Below, piece after piece: positions 7,307 to 14,317 of a stretch of 25,991 nucleotides of DNA. The DNA is from a virus, in IMG/VR virus record IMGVR_UViG_3300007734_000523, positions 1 to 25,991 of that record, one strand, 5' to 3'. A program made the position numbers and the translations under genes. The notes below the pieces were generated by a model. It searched no databases. It had not been told where the DNA came from and saw nothing but the letters and a program-made list of their open reading frames with translations. The first letter of the stretch is position 1. Every line of letters begins with the position of its first letter.

Positions 7307-8599
7307 TTATGTTGCTACTGCGGCTGGAAGCTTGTCAGACAATGCCTTGATTGCATCTAATAATGATTTTTGCATATCTGCTCCACCCCCACCCTTTGCT
7401 TTTTCTGCGGCAACTTGACTTGCTGGTGTCCCGCCCTGCATCGCTCCCAGCTTTTCAGATAGCAGGGGCATCTCCCCAGCGGCTTGTTGTGAGGCCACTT
7501 GTTCTCTCATTTGTTGGGATGTTACTGGGGGCAGTCCCTTGGCTTTACGCTTAATATTTTCCTCTGTTTTCATTCTCTCAAACACTTGGTCTTGTGTTCT
7601 AAAATCTTCTTTCTTGACCTCTCTAGCTCTTACCTTCCTAGCAACATCTAGGGCTTGTTGCCCTGCTCTGCTTGCACCCAATAGACCACCACCAGCTTCT
7701 TGTGATCGCTTCGCATCAGCCGCCCTCTCTGCTTTCTGTGCCCTAATCACATTGTTTTGTGATTTGTATATTTGAAGTTCCAGTTCGGCAGATTTTATGT
7801 TTCGTGCATTGATTTGCTCTTTATTGTTGCCCTCACGATTGGATGCAATAAGCGTGTCGAGAATCTTTATATTTTCATCTCTTAAAGCAACCGCTTGTTT
7901 CAGTTCCTCTTTAGCCAAGTCTACAAGTATCTGCCTCCCACCCTCTGTCTCATTGACAAATTTTAGAGTTTCTTGAGTCTGCTTTGAGAGGTTTATTGCC
8001 GATCTGCTTTGCTTTTCAATGTTTTTAATTTCATCTACTTCTTTTTGTTTGAGTTTAACAATTTCTTCTTGGACTAGAAGCTGGTCTTGAGCTTGTTTCA
8101 ATGCTCTTTCTGTGTCTCCAACTCCAAGGTTTATTCCTGTGAACTTCTCAATGCCTTTCAATATCCCACCAAATGCACCAAGCTGGGTAATCTTTCCTCG
8201 CAAAGATTCAATCGTGTCCTCGGTCTTTTCTAGGCCAGCTTGTGCTTGCTCAACGCTTGTACTCTTAAACGACATCTCGAAGGCATCTGACAAGGCTTTC
8301 TGGGATTGGTAGTAGTCTGTTGAGGCTTGCTTGACGGTCTCTCCGAACTTGTTAATTGAACCGAGAACAGCCGCCCCAAACAACCCGCCAGCACCCAAGC
8401 GAGCTAATGAGCCAAGAGACGAGCCAGCCTTTCCGGCATTAAGCCCAAGCGAGAGAAGGCTTTTCCCCAGTCGCTCGGTATTTCCACCAGCCCTCTTGAA
8501 TGTGTCGGATGTCTTGTTGGCCTCCCTCTGAAGGTCTTTTAACGCAGTTGTTCCCTTGCGTCCGTCAATTACTACCTCTCCCTCTAGCTTAAAGGCCAT
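7307..8599 (-). CDS. Tape measure protein (short)
   Basis: A 430-residue, largely alpha-helical protein. Residues 1-45 resemble tape-measure N-termini (FKLEGEVVIDGRKGTTALKD). A Gly/Ala/Leu-rich hydrophobic segment lies at about 52-82 (SLGSLARLGAGGLFGAAVLG). Long charged coiled-coil regions follow (about 160-300, rich in KQKEVDE and AKEELKQ types), with a Gln/Ala-rich C-terminus. Tape measures set tail length at roughly 0.15 nm per residue, which would give a tail of about 65 nm, short for a siphovirus. It lies directly after the chaperone pair and one basic protein, as expected. The ATG follows the upstream stop by one base (TAATATGG) with no Shine-Dalgarno. Confidence 0.75.
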   Translation of the reverse strand: MAFKLEGEVVIDGRKGTTALKDLQREANKTSDTFKRAGGNTERLGKSLLSLGLNAGKAGSSLGSLARLGAGGLFGAAVLGSINKFGETVKQASTDYYQSQKALSDAFEMSFKSTSVEQAQAGLEKTEDTIESLRGKITQLGAFGGILKGIEKFTGINLGVGDTERALKQAQDQLLVQEEIVKLKQKEVDEIKNIEKQSRSAINLSKQTQETLKFVNETEGGRQILVDLAKEELKQAVALRDENIKILDTLIASNREGNNKEQINARNIKSAELELQIYKSQNNVIRAQKAERAADAKRSQEAGGGLLGASRAGQQALDVARKVRAREVKKEDFRTQDQVFERMKTEENIKRKAKGLPPVTSQQMREQVASQQAAGEMPLLSEKLGAMQGGTPASQVAAEKAKGGGGADMQKSLLDAIKALSDKLPAAVAT

Positions 8600-8600
8600 A

Positions 8601-9299
8601 TTATCTCTTGAGCTTGTTAAGCCTCTCTTGTTCCTTGCGTTCTATATATGTTTTCATATCTTGCTCTTCTAATCGAAAGGCAAGTCGAAGTGGGGCAACC
8701 CCGATCTTATCGACTGCATTAGTCGTGTTTGCAAATATAGTTTTAATAAAGTTCCCTGCTCTTTGTGCTGGCATAGCGTATCCTTTCCCAGCGGTTGTCC
8801 TTGGGCTTGGAACTTTTTTAATATCAGACTTTGTATTTTTTATGCCTTGTTGTTTGTATCTATTCAAGGCTGGCAACCAACCGGCGACAATATAAGCACA
8901 AGACCGCCTTGCTGATTTTACAAAACTATCATACTTTTGTCCCATCTCTTTCCCGCCCAATCCGCCGCCACGCAATTTAGGGGGCAAGCTTTGTGGCCTA
9001 AATTTCCTTCTCCAATTAAATATCTTAAACCCTGCTGGTGTTCCCTTATAAAAGTCACGATTTCTTTTGGCTTTTGTCTCCCTACCGGTACCACCCCTTA
9101 GCCTTCTCACTTGTTGAATTGCACCAAGTTCTCTAACTACTCTTTCTGGGCTTGTTCTTTTTGTGTATTGCATCGCCTTCATAATAATGTTGGCGGCTCG
9201 TCTATTTACTTCAGTTAGAAAATCGGCATTACGCAATTCAATATACTTATCAATAGTTCTATTGAAATCCTTGGTATCTAGCCGAAATACATTAGCCAT
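8601..9299 (-). CDS. Basic tail-assembly protein of unknown function
   Basis: A 232-residue strongly basic protein starting MANVFRLDTKDFNRTIDKY. It is rich in Arg and Lys, with a low-complexity basic centre (about 70-120: RRLRGGTGRETKAKRNRD and PPKLRGGGLGGKE). The helical ends (AANIIMKAMQYTKRTSPERV; RLAFRLEEQDMKTYIERKEQ) recall small tail-completion or HK97 gp10-like proteins, but the likeness is weak. It sits between the G/GT chaperones and the tape measure. I prefer the ATG at 9299 over an upstream in-frame TTG at 9320: it has the AATAAATTTATGG leader shared with other genes here and begins just after the stop of the frameshifted T domain. TTGACG lies 15 bases upstream. Confidence 0.6.
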   Translation of the reverse strand: MANVFRLDTKDFNRTIDKYIELRNADFLTEVNRRAANIIMKAMQYTKRTSPERVVRELGAIQQVRRLRGGTGRETKAKRNRDFYKGTPAGFKIFNWRRKFRPQSLPPKLRGGGLGGKEMGQKYDSFVKSARRSCAYIVAGWLPALNRYKQQGIKNTKSDIKKVPSPRTTAGKGYAMPAQRAGNFIKTIFANTTNAVDKIGVAPLRLAFRLEEQDMKTYIERKEQERLNKLKR

Positions 9300-9306
9300 A
9301 AATTTA

Positions 9307-9887
9307 TTATCTATCGTCAAGAAGTGAGTCTAATATGTGCGTTGCATTTTTATTATGCCTTCTAACATCAATCCCTCTGTTAATCATTATAGCGTGTTCT
9401 AGCTGAACGAGTTGCACCTCTGCCATCTCCCACAGCACTTGCTCCGCTGTCCAACCGAACTCCTTTGCGAATAGCCAGACGGACGAAGCAATACCGGCTG
9501 GCTGTACTATTTTGGGGAGTCGCTACCCCCATTTGTCTGCACACGAGCTTCTGAAATTTCAGAGAAGATTTCGTCTACAATCTTTACCCCTTCGACAAAA
9601 TCGGCCTCATTGAACTCATCAGACCAATTCAGAACTGCCTCTCTAAATTTGGCCTTGTCCCAAGCTAACTTTACTAGCTCCGATCTTGGGTGGGTTAGGC
9701 AGTATAGGCTAGACCAGATAAAGAACTCTGTGGTATCTGCTTCCTCACGAATCTGGTTCATCACGATTCTTGTCCCAAGGGTGAACTTACCTACCTTGCT
9801 TCCCTTAAACATTCTTTCGTTTATGACGAATGATTTATCTAGGGATTTGTTCAGAATCTCCTCATCTTTTTGTAGGTCTAGGTTCAT
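9307..9887 (-). CDS. Tail assembly chaperone GT-type fusion, made by -1 frameshift
   Basis: If ribosomes slip back one base at the C CCA AAA heptamer (9510-9516), the 126-residue upstream protein is extended by 67 residues read from 9510 to 9307: IVQPAGIASSVWLFAKEFGW, a helix ending VLWEMAEVQLVQLEHAIM, then a charged tail to DSLLDDR. This second reading frame has no start codon of its own near the junction, is open for 67 codons exactly where the first frame stops, and lies between the G position and the tape measure. This is how lambda makes gpG and gpGT, where the T domain recruits tail-tube subunits to the tape measure. The total of 193 residues is shorter than lambda GT (about 280). Coordinates are for the joined product; the reading frame changes at the slippery site. 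Confidence 0.82.
9507..9887 (-). CDS. Tail assembly chaperone, G-type (unshifted product)
   Basis: A 126-residue, acidic, mostly helical protein starting MNLDLQKDEEILNKSLDKSF. A segment near 50-85 (REEADTTEFFIWSSLYCLTH) is typical in feel of tail chaperones: an acidic body with a conserved aromatic patch. It ends SDSPK followed by TAG at 9507, immediately after the slippery heptamer. In lambda-like phages this protein coats the tape measure before tube assembly. The ATG overlaps the preceding gene's stop as ATGA. Size (lambda gpG is 140 residues), position and the frameshift agree with the call, although overall sequence similarity to gpG is not evident by eye. Confidence 0.75.
   Translation of the reverse strand: MNLDLQKDEEILNKSLDKSFVINERMFKGSKVGKFTLGTRIVMNQIREEADTTEFFIWSSLYCLTHPRSELVKLAWDKAKFREAVLNWSDEFNEADFVEGVKIVDEIFSEISEARVQTNGGSDSPK
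9510..9516 (-). promoter_or_regulatory. -1 programmed ribosomal frameshift site C CCA AAA
   Basis: On the minus strand the codons read TCC CCA AAA TAG. The preceding C with CCA AAA forms an X XXY YYZ heptamer in the correct frame, abutting the stop codon. A one-base backward slip continues as ATA GTA CAG into a 67-codon open frame. No strong downstream stem or pseudoknot is obvious by eye. Confidence 0.82.
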
Positions 9888-10270
9888 AGGTATTTACTCA
9901 ATTTCTTTCGTAGTTCTGGGGATGCGTTCTTGCTAACTAGCAGGGTTGCTTTCCCAAACTGCTTTTTGATTAGGGGAGTTGCATTGTTCATAGCGTCCAA
10001 TAGACGCTCTCGGTTCTCTAGTACGGCTCTGCAATAGGCTATTGGGTCATCGTAGTTTGTGATTGCTGACCAGCCCTTTTCCCACATATCCACGATCTTT
10101 CCCCCAAGGCCACTAGGAAGGTCGCTAAAGAAGAATGTAACGCTTCTGCGGTTGTTATCGTCTGCGTCCTCAATGACGGCCATTGGCTCTTTCTCTCTGA
10201 ATGGGATGCCAAAAGTGGCAAGGGTTGAGGCGAGTTTGATGTTGCGAGTATAAAGGATTTTTTCTTGCAT
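9884..10270 (-). CDS. Tail-associated protein upstream of chaperones, unknown
   Basis: A 128-residue protein starting MQEKILYTRNIKLASTLATF. The N-terminal half is mixed beta (RRSVTFFFSDLPSG about 41-54); the C-terminal half is helical and basic (RAVLENRERLLDAMNNATPL; SPELRKKLSKYL). No catalytic motif or membrane span is seen. It lies between the tail-tube-like pair and the chaperone gene, with an ATGA overlap to the latter. Its ATG follows GAAATCCTT and lacks a Shine-Dalgarno. A tail assembly or tube-associated role is inferred from place only. Confidence 0.55.
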   Translation of the reverse strand: MQEKILYTRNIKLASTLATFGIPFREKEPMAVIEDADDNNRRSVTFFFSDLPSGLGGKIVDMWEKGWSAITNYDDPIAYCRAVLENRERLLDAMNNATPLIKKQFGKATLLVSKNASPELRKKLSKYL

Positions 10271-10289
10271 AAGGATTTCTAGGCTAAAA

Positions 10290-10643
10290 CTAACTTATAC
10301 CATCGTATCGAACTGCCGTGAAGGATACCGTCTCAAAGTTATCTGCACTACGATTTCTAGCTGTTTCGGTAATATAGGCCGCACCAGATAAATCGTAGTT
10401 GCTTCCGTTAGATACTGTGATAGTTGCCCCAACGCTACCGCTAAAGGTCGTATATGCACCCTCTACAGAGTAGGTGACTTTCTTATTGCGGAACACTACC
10501 GCAGTAACATCCCCGCCCTTATTCTTTAACTCAACTGCGTCAGCCGAGGCAGAGGATGAAATGGATTGAATCACCATCCCGGTCTGTGCAGAGGCAATCC
10601 CGAAGGCGAGGTCTGTGCTATTTCCAATGATTGTAGCGGCCAT
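10290..10643 (-). CDS. Tail-tube-like protein, copy 2 of a tandem paralogous pair
   Basis: A 117-residue beta-rich protein. It begins MAAT-IG like its neighbour at 10645-11001, and the two align along their length: MVIQSIS versus VVIQSFS near residues 23-30, VTAVVFRNKKVTYSVEG versus HSAVAFSAYKRNVSLSG in the middle, and FETVSFTAVRYDGIS versus FNSFDLSATAYDGLNT at the end. The closing pattern F-x-x-x-x-x-A-x-x-Y-x-G-I/L resembles small phage tail-tube proteins. Being just upstream of the chaperones is where major tail protein genes sit. It lacks a Shine-Dalgarno (ACATAATATGG). It ends with TAG. Confidence 0.6.
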   Translation of the reverse strand: MAATIIGNSTDLAFGIASAQTGMVIQSISSSASADAVELKNKGGDVTAVVFRNKKVTYSVEGAYTTFSGSVGATITVSNGSNYDLSGAAYITETARNRSADNFETVSFTAVRYDGIS

Positions 10644-10644
10644 A

Positions 10645-11001
10645 TTATGTATTTAATCCATCGTATGCGGTTGCGGATAGGTCAAAGCTGTTAAAGCCAT
10701 CGGCGGCTTGTGAGAAAGAAACATCGGTCACATAGTAAGTTCCGCTAGATACTGCGGCTGTGTTGCCAGTTAGGGCAAGAGTCCCACCAATTCCAGAGGA
10801 GGCAACTGCACCGCTACAATTACCAGAAAGACTAACATTCCTTTTATAAGCAGAAAACGCAACGGCAGAGTGAGTGCCATTGTGCTTTGATACTTCGGTT
10901 GTCTCGGCTGTGCTTGTAAGTGAGAAGCTCTGAATAACAACGCCAGTTTCAGCGGCGAGTCCAAAGGCAACGGAAGAAAGTCCTATACTTGTAGCGGCCA
11001 T
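10645..11001 (-). CDS. Tail-tube-like protein, copy 1 of a tandem paralogous pair
   Basis: A 118-residue beta-rich protein starting MAATSIGLSSVAFGLAAETG, paralogous to the gene directly downstream (one-base gap). Both contain V-V/M-IQS near residue 22 and a C-terminal A-x-x-YDG motif. Two tube-like subunits may form a mixed tube, or one may be the tube and the other a decoration or initiator subunit; the sequence does not say which. Translation signals are better than for copy 2: AAGGA 8 bases before the ATG and a TTGACA box at 11016-11021. Ala/Ser/Thr/Gly-rich composition suits a virion protein. Confidence 0.6.
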   Translation of the reverse strand: MAATSIGLSSVAFGLAAETGVVIQSFSLTSTAETTEVSKHNGTHSAVAFSAYKRNVSLSGNCSGAVASSGIGGTLALTGNTAAVSSGTYYVTDVSFSQAADGFNSFDLSATAYDGLNT

Positions 11002-11022
11002 TTGATATTCCTTTGTGTCAAA

Positions 11023-11277
11023 TTATCTAGGAAACACTCGAACCTTGATTAGCTCCCAGATTGTAGAGAATACAGCACCCGACACTAGGGCAACCAGCCA
11101 GAGCTTTGTTTTGATGGTGTGAGCGTCCCTCTCTAGGGTATCGACTTTTCCGTTCATCCTACCAGTCCATTCGGCTATTTCGCTAGTGTGACGCTCTAAA
11201 ACCGCAATCAGATTAACCTGCCTCTCTTCTATTCGGGCGAGTCTCTCCCGCAAGTCGGCAACTTGGTCTGCACTCAT
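11023..11277 (-). CDS. XhlA-like coiled-coil membrane protein
   Basis: An 84-residue protein. Residues 1-55 form a charged amphipathic helix (VADLRERLARIEERQVNLIAV), then one transmembrane segment at about 58-76 (KLWLVALVSGAVFSTIWEL), ending in a basic tail (KVRVFPR). The layout of an N-terminal coiled coil with C-terminal membrane anchor is that of haemolysin XhlA-type phage proteins that cooperate with holins. The ATG overlaps the stop of the 51-residue gene as ATGA. Finding it among tail genes, about 9 kb upstream of the main lysis genes, is odd. It could also be a virion-associated or superinfection-related membrane protein. Confidence 0.6.
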   Translation of the reverse strand: MSADQVADLRERLARIEERQVNLIAVLERHTSEIAEWTGRMNGKVDTLERDAHTIKTKLWLVALVSGAVFSTIWELIKVRVFPR

Positions 11278-11429
11278 AACCTTGCTTTCTCTGCACCGGG
11301 GGCAATCCGAACCATCTGCTCTCCCTTGTCGTTATAGAATATCTCTATGTAGCCCTCGGCCTCTAGGAACTTGAGGCTTGCCATAAAGTCACGCCAGCTA
11401 GGGGTATCCTTATCATCCGTGGCACTCAT
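11274..11429 (-). CDS. Small unknown protein (51 aa) in lipoprotein / XhlA-like cluster
   Basis: An ORF of 51 residues starting MSATDDKDTPSWRDFMASLK and continuing FLEAEGYIEIFYNDKGEQ. It starts on the base after the stop of the 43-residue lipoprotein gene (TGAATG) and ends in an ATGA overlap with the XhlA-like gene; this tight packing is the main evidence that it is real. The short product looks soluble, with a helix-strand pattern. No family is recognised. Confidence 0.5.
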   Translation of the reverse strand: MSATDDKDTPSWRDFMASLKFLEAEGYIEIFYNDKGEQMVRIAPGAEKARL

Positions 11430-11561
11430 TCATTTTGCCTTCCCAGCGTTCATAGCGTCCTCTGCCGCTGACATATCAGAATATCTTGGGAGTTGTGTGT
11501 CGGTTTCCGTGTGCCTTGGCGAGCAGGAGCAGAGGAAGAGGGTTAGTAGGAGGATGGGCAT
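11430..11561 (-). CDS. Very small lipoprotein, Rz1-like
   Basis: A 43-residue ORF: a hydrophobic start MPILLLTLFLCSCSP with a lipobox-like LCSC ending at C13, then a short polar tail (RHTETDTQLPRYSDMSAAED). If processed, the mature lipoprotein would be about 31 residues, in the range of Rz1-type outer-membrane spanins, though with few prolines. The ATG shares one base with the stop of the upstream gene (TAATG) and the next ATG follows its stop directly. Together with the XhlA-like protein it makes a second lysis-like group. There are few basic residues ahead of the hydrophobic core, so export is not certain. Confidence 0.5.
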   Translation of the reverse strand: MPILLLTLFLCSCSPRHTETDTQLPRYSDMSAAEDAMNAGKAK

Positions 11562-12037
11562 TAGGCTATCTTTGCAAATCTAATATATGAACCAGTTGAA
11601 AGGATTGTTGCATTTGCGGCATCCGTTGCGTTCCTTTGTGCAATTTGAAATCCAAATGTTTGTGATGAAGTCAATACAAGTGTCCCATTCAAAAATCCAA
11701 CACAAGCCGCCGCCGCCGCCCCAGTATTTATAGCCGCCAGTAAATTTGCATTTGTATCTGCCCTTCTTGACGCTCCTTGGTCAATCGTTAAGCTAAAATA
11801 TCCAGTACCTCGAAGTGATCGGACAATAAAACAACCCGATCCAGTAATAGAAGATAATTGTGTTTGAACACCAGCAGTTCCAGATGCCGTACTTCCACCA
11901 ACCCATCCATCATATTGATATGTTCCAGTAAGAAGAGTAATTTGAGTTGCAGATGAAACGAATGATGTCGATACGGCTTGAGTTAAAGTCGTATCGTAAA
12001 GAGTGAAGATTTGCGGAGTCGAACGAAAAAGTGCCAT
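11561..12037 (-). CDS. Virion-type beta-rich protein, unknown
   Basis: A 158-residue protein starting MALFRSTPQIFTLYDTTLTQ. It is rich in Ala, Ser, Thr and Gly, with alternating hydrophobic residues (TLLTGTYQYDGWVGGSTASG near 34-53; TLVLTSSQTFGFQIAQRNAT near 119-138), the style of phage structural proteins. A Shine-Dalgarno GAGGGAG lies 8 bases before the ATG. It follows the GTVT-repeat protein and precedes the small lipoprotein with a one-base overlap. Function unknown; perhaps a partner or cap of the preceding repeat protein. Confidence 0.5.
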   Translation of the reverse strand: MALFRSTPQIFTLYDTTLTQAVSTSFVSSATQITLLTGTYQYDGWVGGSTASGTAGVQTQLSSITGSGCFIVRSLRGTGYFSLTIDQGASRRADTNANLLAAINTGAAAAACVGFLNGTLVLTSSQTFGFQIAQRNATDAANATILSTGSYIRFAKIA

Positions 12038-12049
12038 CGCCCACTCCCT

Positions 12050-13069
12050 CTAGTGACTCATCCAGCTTGCGGTGCCTGCTGTTGCAAAAATAGCCGAAAG
12101 AGTTGTCGTAGTATAGTCGCACTCGTAGAAATCACCGCTCGATAGAGCTACCATAAATCCGCCTCCGAGTGTTGTCGCAGTTGCCCCTGCGTTCACAAAT
12201 AACTGCCCTGCTCCAAGATTGTAGACGGTAGCCATCTTGCGGGCGGTATTGGCGGGGACGAGTGTGGCTGAAGTTAGTGAGGTAAAACTGCCTGATGTTA
12301 TGGCCGAGGAAGAGATTGCGAGAGATGCCGTGACGCTTCCAATCTGTGCCGTCCCTGCTCCGATTGTTACTGTGCCACCGCCAATCGTGACCACGCCAAT
12401 TCGGTTTGTGCCAGTAGGTAAGGCAGAGCCGATGGTGACTGTGCCAGAGATGGGCATAACACCTTCGTTATTTATGAAATCAAAAATTCCGTTTTCTACC
12501 GCAGTTGTAAAACTAATTCCAGCATTTGCCGTCACCGTGCCAGCGATGGGGAAGTCACGATCAATTCCAAATGTAGTGCCATCGCCATCTTGAACAGCAC
12601 TAACAACTTGAATAACTATTGAATTTCCAACATTCGCCGTCACCGTGCCAGCAATCGTCTGTGTCCCATTTGGGTTGGCTGTGACTGTTCCAGCGATTGT
12701 AACTGTGTTTCCGATTGTGACTGTTCCCCTAATTGCCCCAAAAGTCACGGTTGAATCACTTGCATCTACCTTCATCGCACCGCCACTAGAAACGTGAACG
12801 ATATGGGCTGTTTGGTTTGAGCCGTCTTGATGGCCTCCAATCTTAACGAAGTTTAATGTGCCATCAGTAATTCCATCTGTCGCTACGCTCCTAGCTAAAA
12901 CATTGAGATTGGGGATTGTGACAATACTTCCGCTAACTGCGGTTGTGATATTAGAGATTGCGTTGCTCCCAAGGCTTACAACGCTATGGGCTACGATATG
13001 CTCTCCCCCAGTAACTACTGAAGAGAGGGTGGTCGCTGACTGATTTCCGTCTAATACTGATAGTGCCAT
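12050..13069 (-). CDS. Repeat-rich structural protein with GTVTI/GTVTA repeats
   Basis: A 339-residue protein. A conserved-looking head (MALSVLDGNQSATTLSSVVT) is followed from about residue 110 to 245 by short beta repeats of the type GTVTIGNTVTI, AGTVTANPNG, AGTVTANVG, SGTVTIGS, GGTVTIGAG, then a C-terminal domain (about 265-339) ending SWMSH. Such short valine/threonine repeats usually form beta-solenoid or trimeric fibre shafts, so a whisker, side fibre or decoration is plausible. It has the strongest Shine-Dalgarno in the window (AAGGAGG, 8 bases before ATG), suggesting high expression. The position between tail terminator and tail-tube genes is unusual for a host-binding fibre. Ends with TAG. 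Confidence 0.6.
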   Translation of the reverse strand: MALSVLDGNQSATTLSSVVTGGEHIVAHSVVSLGSNAISNITTAVSGSIVTIPNLNVLARSVATDGITDGTLNFVKIGGHQDGSNQTAHIVHVSSGGAMKVDASDSTVTFGAIRGTVTIGNTVTIAGTVTANPNGTQTIAGTVTANVGNSIVIQVVSAVQDGDGTTFGIDRDFPIAGTVTANAGISFTTAVENGIFDFINNEGVMPISGTVTIGSALPTGTNRIGVVTIGGGTVTIGAGTAQIGSVTASLAISSSAITSGSFTSLTSATLVPANTARKMATVYNLGAGQLFVNAGATATTLGGGFMVALSSGDFYECDYTTTTLSAIFATAGTASWMSH

Positions 13070-13085
13070 ATTCTCATCCTCCTTG

Positions 13086-13574
13086 TTAAATCGTGCCGAG
13101 ATAGAAGCTGTTTAAGAAGTCCGAGAAGTCGTAATTTCTCGTTCCGTCAGCAGTTGGGTCTGGGGTTACTATAAATGAAAGAGTAAGCCCCCTCTGCCAA
13201 GCCCTTTTGTCGGCTCGGATGGTGGGGGATTGGCTTGTAATTCTGCCCATAAATACCTTCAAATCAGTCAGTTTATCTTGAACTTTTGACTTTAATGTGT
13301 TGTTATTGCTATATAGGGTTGAAAAGATATTGTAATAATTGTCATCAAATATGGCTTGAGTAGTTCGTGTGGCTGAATCTGAATAGTTTAGTTCCACGCT
13401 AATCTCAAACACGCCAGAGTAAGGGATGATTTGCTGGCTTCCGATAGAGGCTTTAATCGTTGCGTATGGGAATAATCTTAATCCCCTCCTATTCGCTATA
13501 CATACATTAAGCCCCGAAATTGGCGTTAATAGGCTCGCCAAGGCATCCTCTATCTTAAACTGGGGGCCAATCAT
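13086..13574 (-). CDS. Tail-terminator-like / tail completion protein, copy 2 of a paralogous pair
   Basis: A 162-residue protein starting MIGPQFKIEDALASLLTPIS. I choose this ATG because it overlaps the upstream stop as ATGA; an in-frame ATG 14 codons earlier lies well inside the upstream gene. It is paralogous to 13571-13981: shared landmarks are IPYSGVF (residues about 53-59), SPTIRADKRAW near 117-127 and the L-x-x-PISG-x-NV/I opening. Size, a single N-terminal helix then beta strands, and placement just after the connector suit gpU/gpZ-type proteins that cap the tube and join it to the head. A C-terminal extension of about 30 residues (DPTADGTRNYDFSDF) is absent from copy 1. Confidence 0.55.
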   Translation of the reverse strand: MIGPQFKIEDALASLLTPISGLNVCIANRRGLRLFPYATIKASIGSQQIIPYSGVFEISVELNYSDSATRTTQAIFDDNYYNIFSTLYSNNNTLKSKVQDKLTDLKVFMGRITSQSPTIRADKRAWQRGLTLSFIVTPDPTADGTRNYDFSDFLNSFYLGTI

Positions 13575-13981
13575 ATGCTTGTGCAAGAAATGTCTATGGA
13601 GATGGTTTTTGCCCAAGTCCTATTCTCTGCCCTAATGTCTGGTGACTCTGATGTCACATTAGCCAAAAACACCTTGAGCGTTGCCGTGGTTAGAACACTA
13701 GCCAGATTAGGCTCTTGATACATCACTTGTAAAACCTCTTGAAACTTGGCATCAAAATCTGTTCTTGTAGTTGTGTCTGCCCTTGTTGCATAGGTTATTG
13801 TGGAAGGGCAACGAAATACCCCAGAGTATGGGATGACTTCCTCCGAGCTTATAGAGGCTTGAACTACTAGGTTTGGAAGTAGCCGCTGGCCTTCTGTATC
13901 GCTTTTGTAGATATTAACACCAGAAATACCCGCCAAGGCTGTTGCCAGCCCATTCTCAATCTGACGCTCGATTGAGATCAT
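13571..13981 (-). CDS. Tail-terminator-like / tail completion protein, copy 1 of a paralogous pair
   Basis: A 136-residue protein starting MISIERQIENGLATALAGIS. It shares with the downstream paralogue the order: N-terminal helix, LPNLVVQASI strand, VIPYSGVF (about 49-56), and SPDIRAENRTWAKTISIDIS at the C-terminus. The helix-then-beta architecture and gene place suggest a tail terminator or head-tail joining protein of the lambda gpU/gpZ sort. The start shares a base with the upstream connector stop (TAATG). Which of the two copies caps the tail, and whether the other binds the head side, cannot be told. Confidence 0.55.
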   Translation of the reverse strand: MISIERQIENGLATALAGISGVNIYKSDTEGQRLLPNLVVQASISSEEVIPYSGVFRCPSTITYATRADTTTRTDFDAKFQEVLQVMYQEPNLASVLTTATLKVFLANVTSESPDIRAENRTWAKTISIDISCTSI

Positions 13982-14301
13982 TAGGTCGTTGGGTCAGCTA
14001 TATCTATTGTGTAGCTAACACCATCTGCACTTTGTTGATACCCGGCTATCATCCTCTCTGCCGTCCCTACTGTTACATAAGCTCCAATCGTTATAGGGGA
14101 TGAAATAGCCGATGCTGGAACAACCATACTTTGAGTAACTCTTAAAATCTCTCCACCGACATCTAGTTCTTGAGCTATGGTTAGGTCTGTAATCGAAGCA
14201 GACACAGTAGATGAGCCTAGTCCAGTCACTACTGTATATAGGTCTCCAATCATATTCTGAAGGTCAGTAGCAAAGTAGGAGGTGCTGATGTTCCCAGCCA
14301 T
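13981..14301 (-). CDS. Head-tail connector / head completion protein (stopper-like)
   Basis: A 106-residue protein starting MAGNISTSYFATDLQNMIGD. After one helix it is beta-rich (EILRVTQSMVVPAS; ITIGAYVTVGTAERMIAGYQ; GVSYTIDIADPTT). A closing beta module with a G-x-Y-V-x-V turn resembles stopper proteins of the lambda gpFII type. Its place right before the tail terminator pair supports that. A TTGACA box lies at 14316-14321, its TGA being the stop of the upstream GT9-like gene, and TAAGGGGTGGG follows as a possible weak Shine-Dalgarno. It is the first virion gene after the glycosylation cassette. Confidence 0.55.
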   Translation of the reverse strand: MAGNISTSYFATDLQNMIGDLYTVVTGLGSSTVSASITDLTIAQELDVGGEILRVTQSMVVPASAISSPITIGAYVTVGTAERMIAGYQQSADGVSYTIDIADPTT

Positions 14302-14317
14302 AAACCCACCCCTTATG

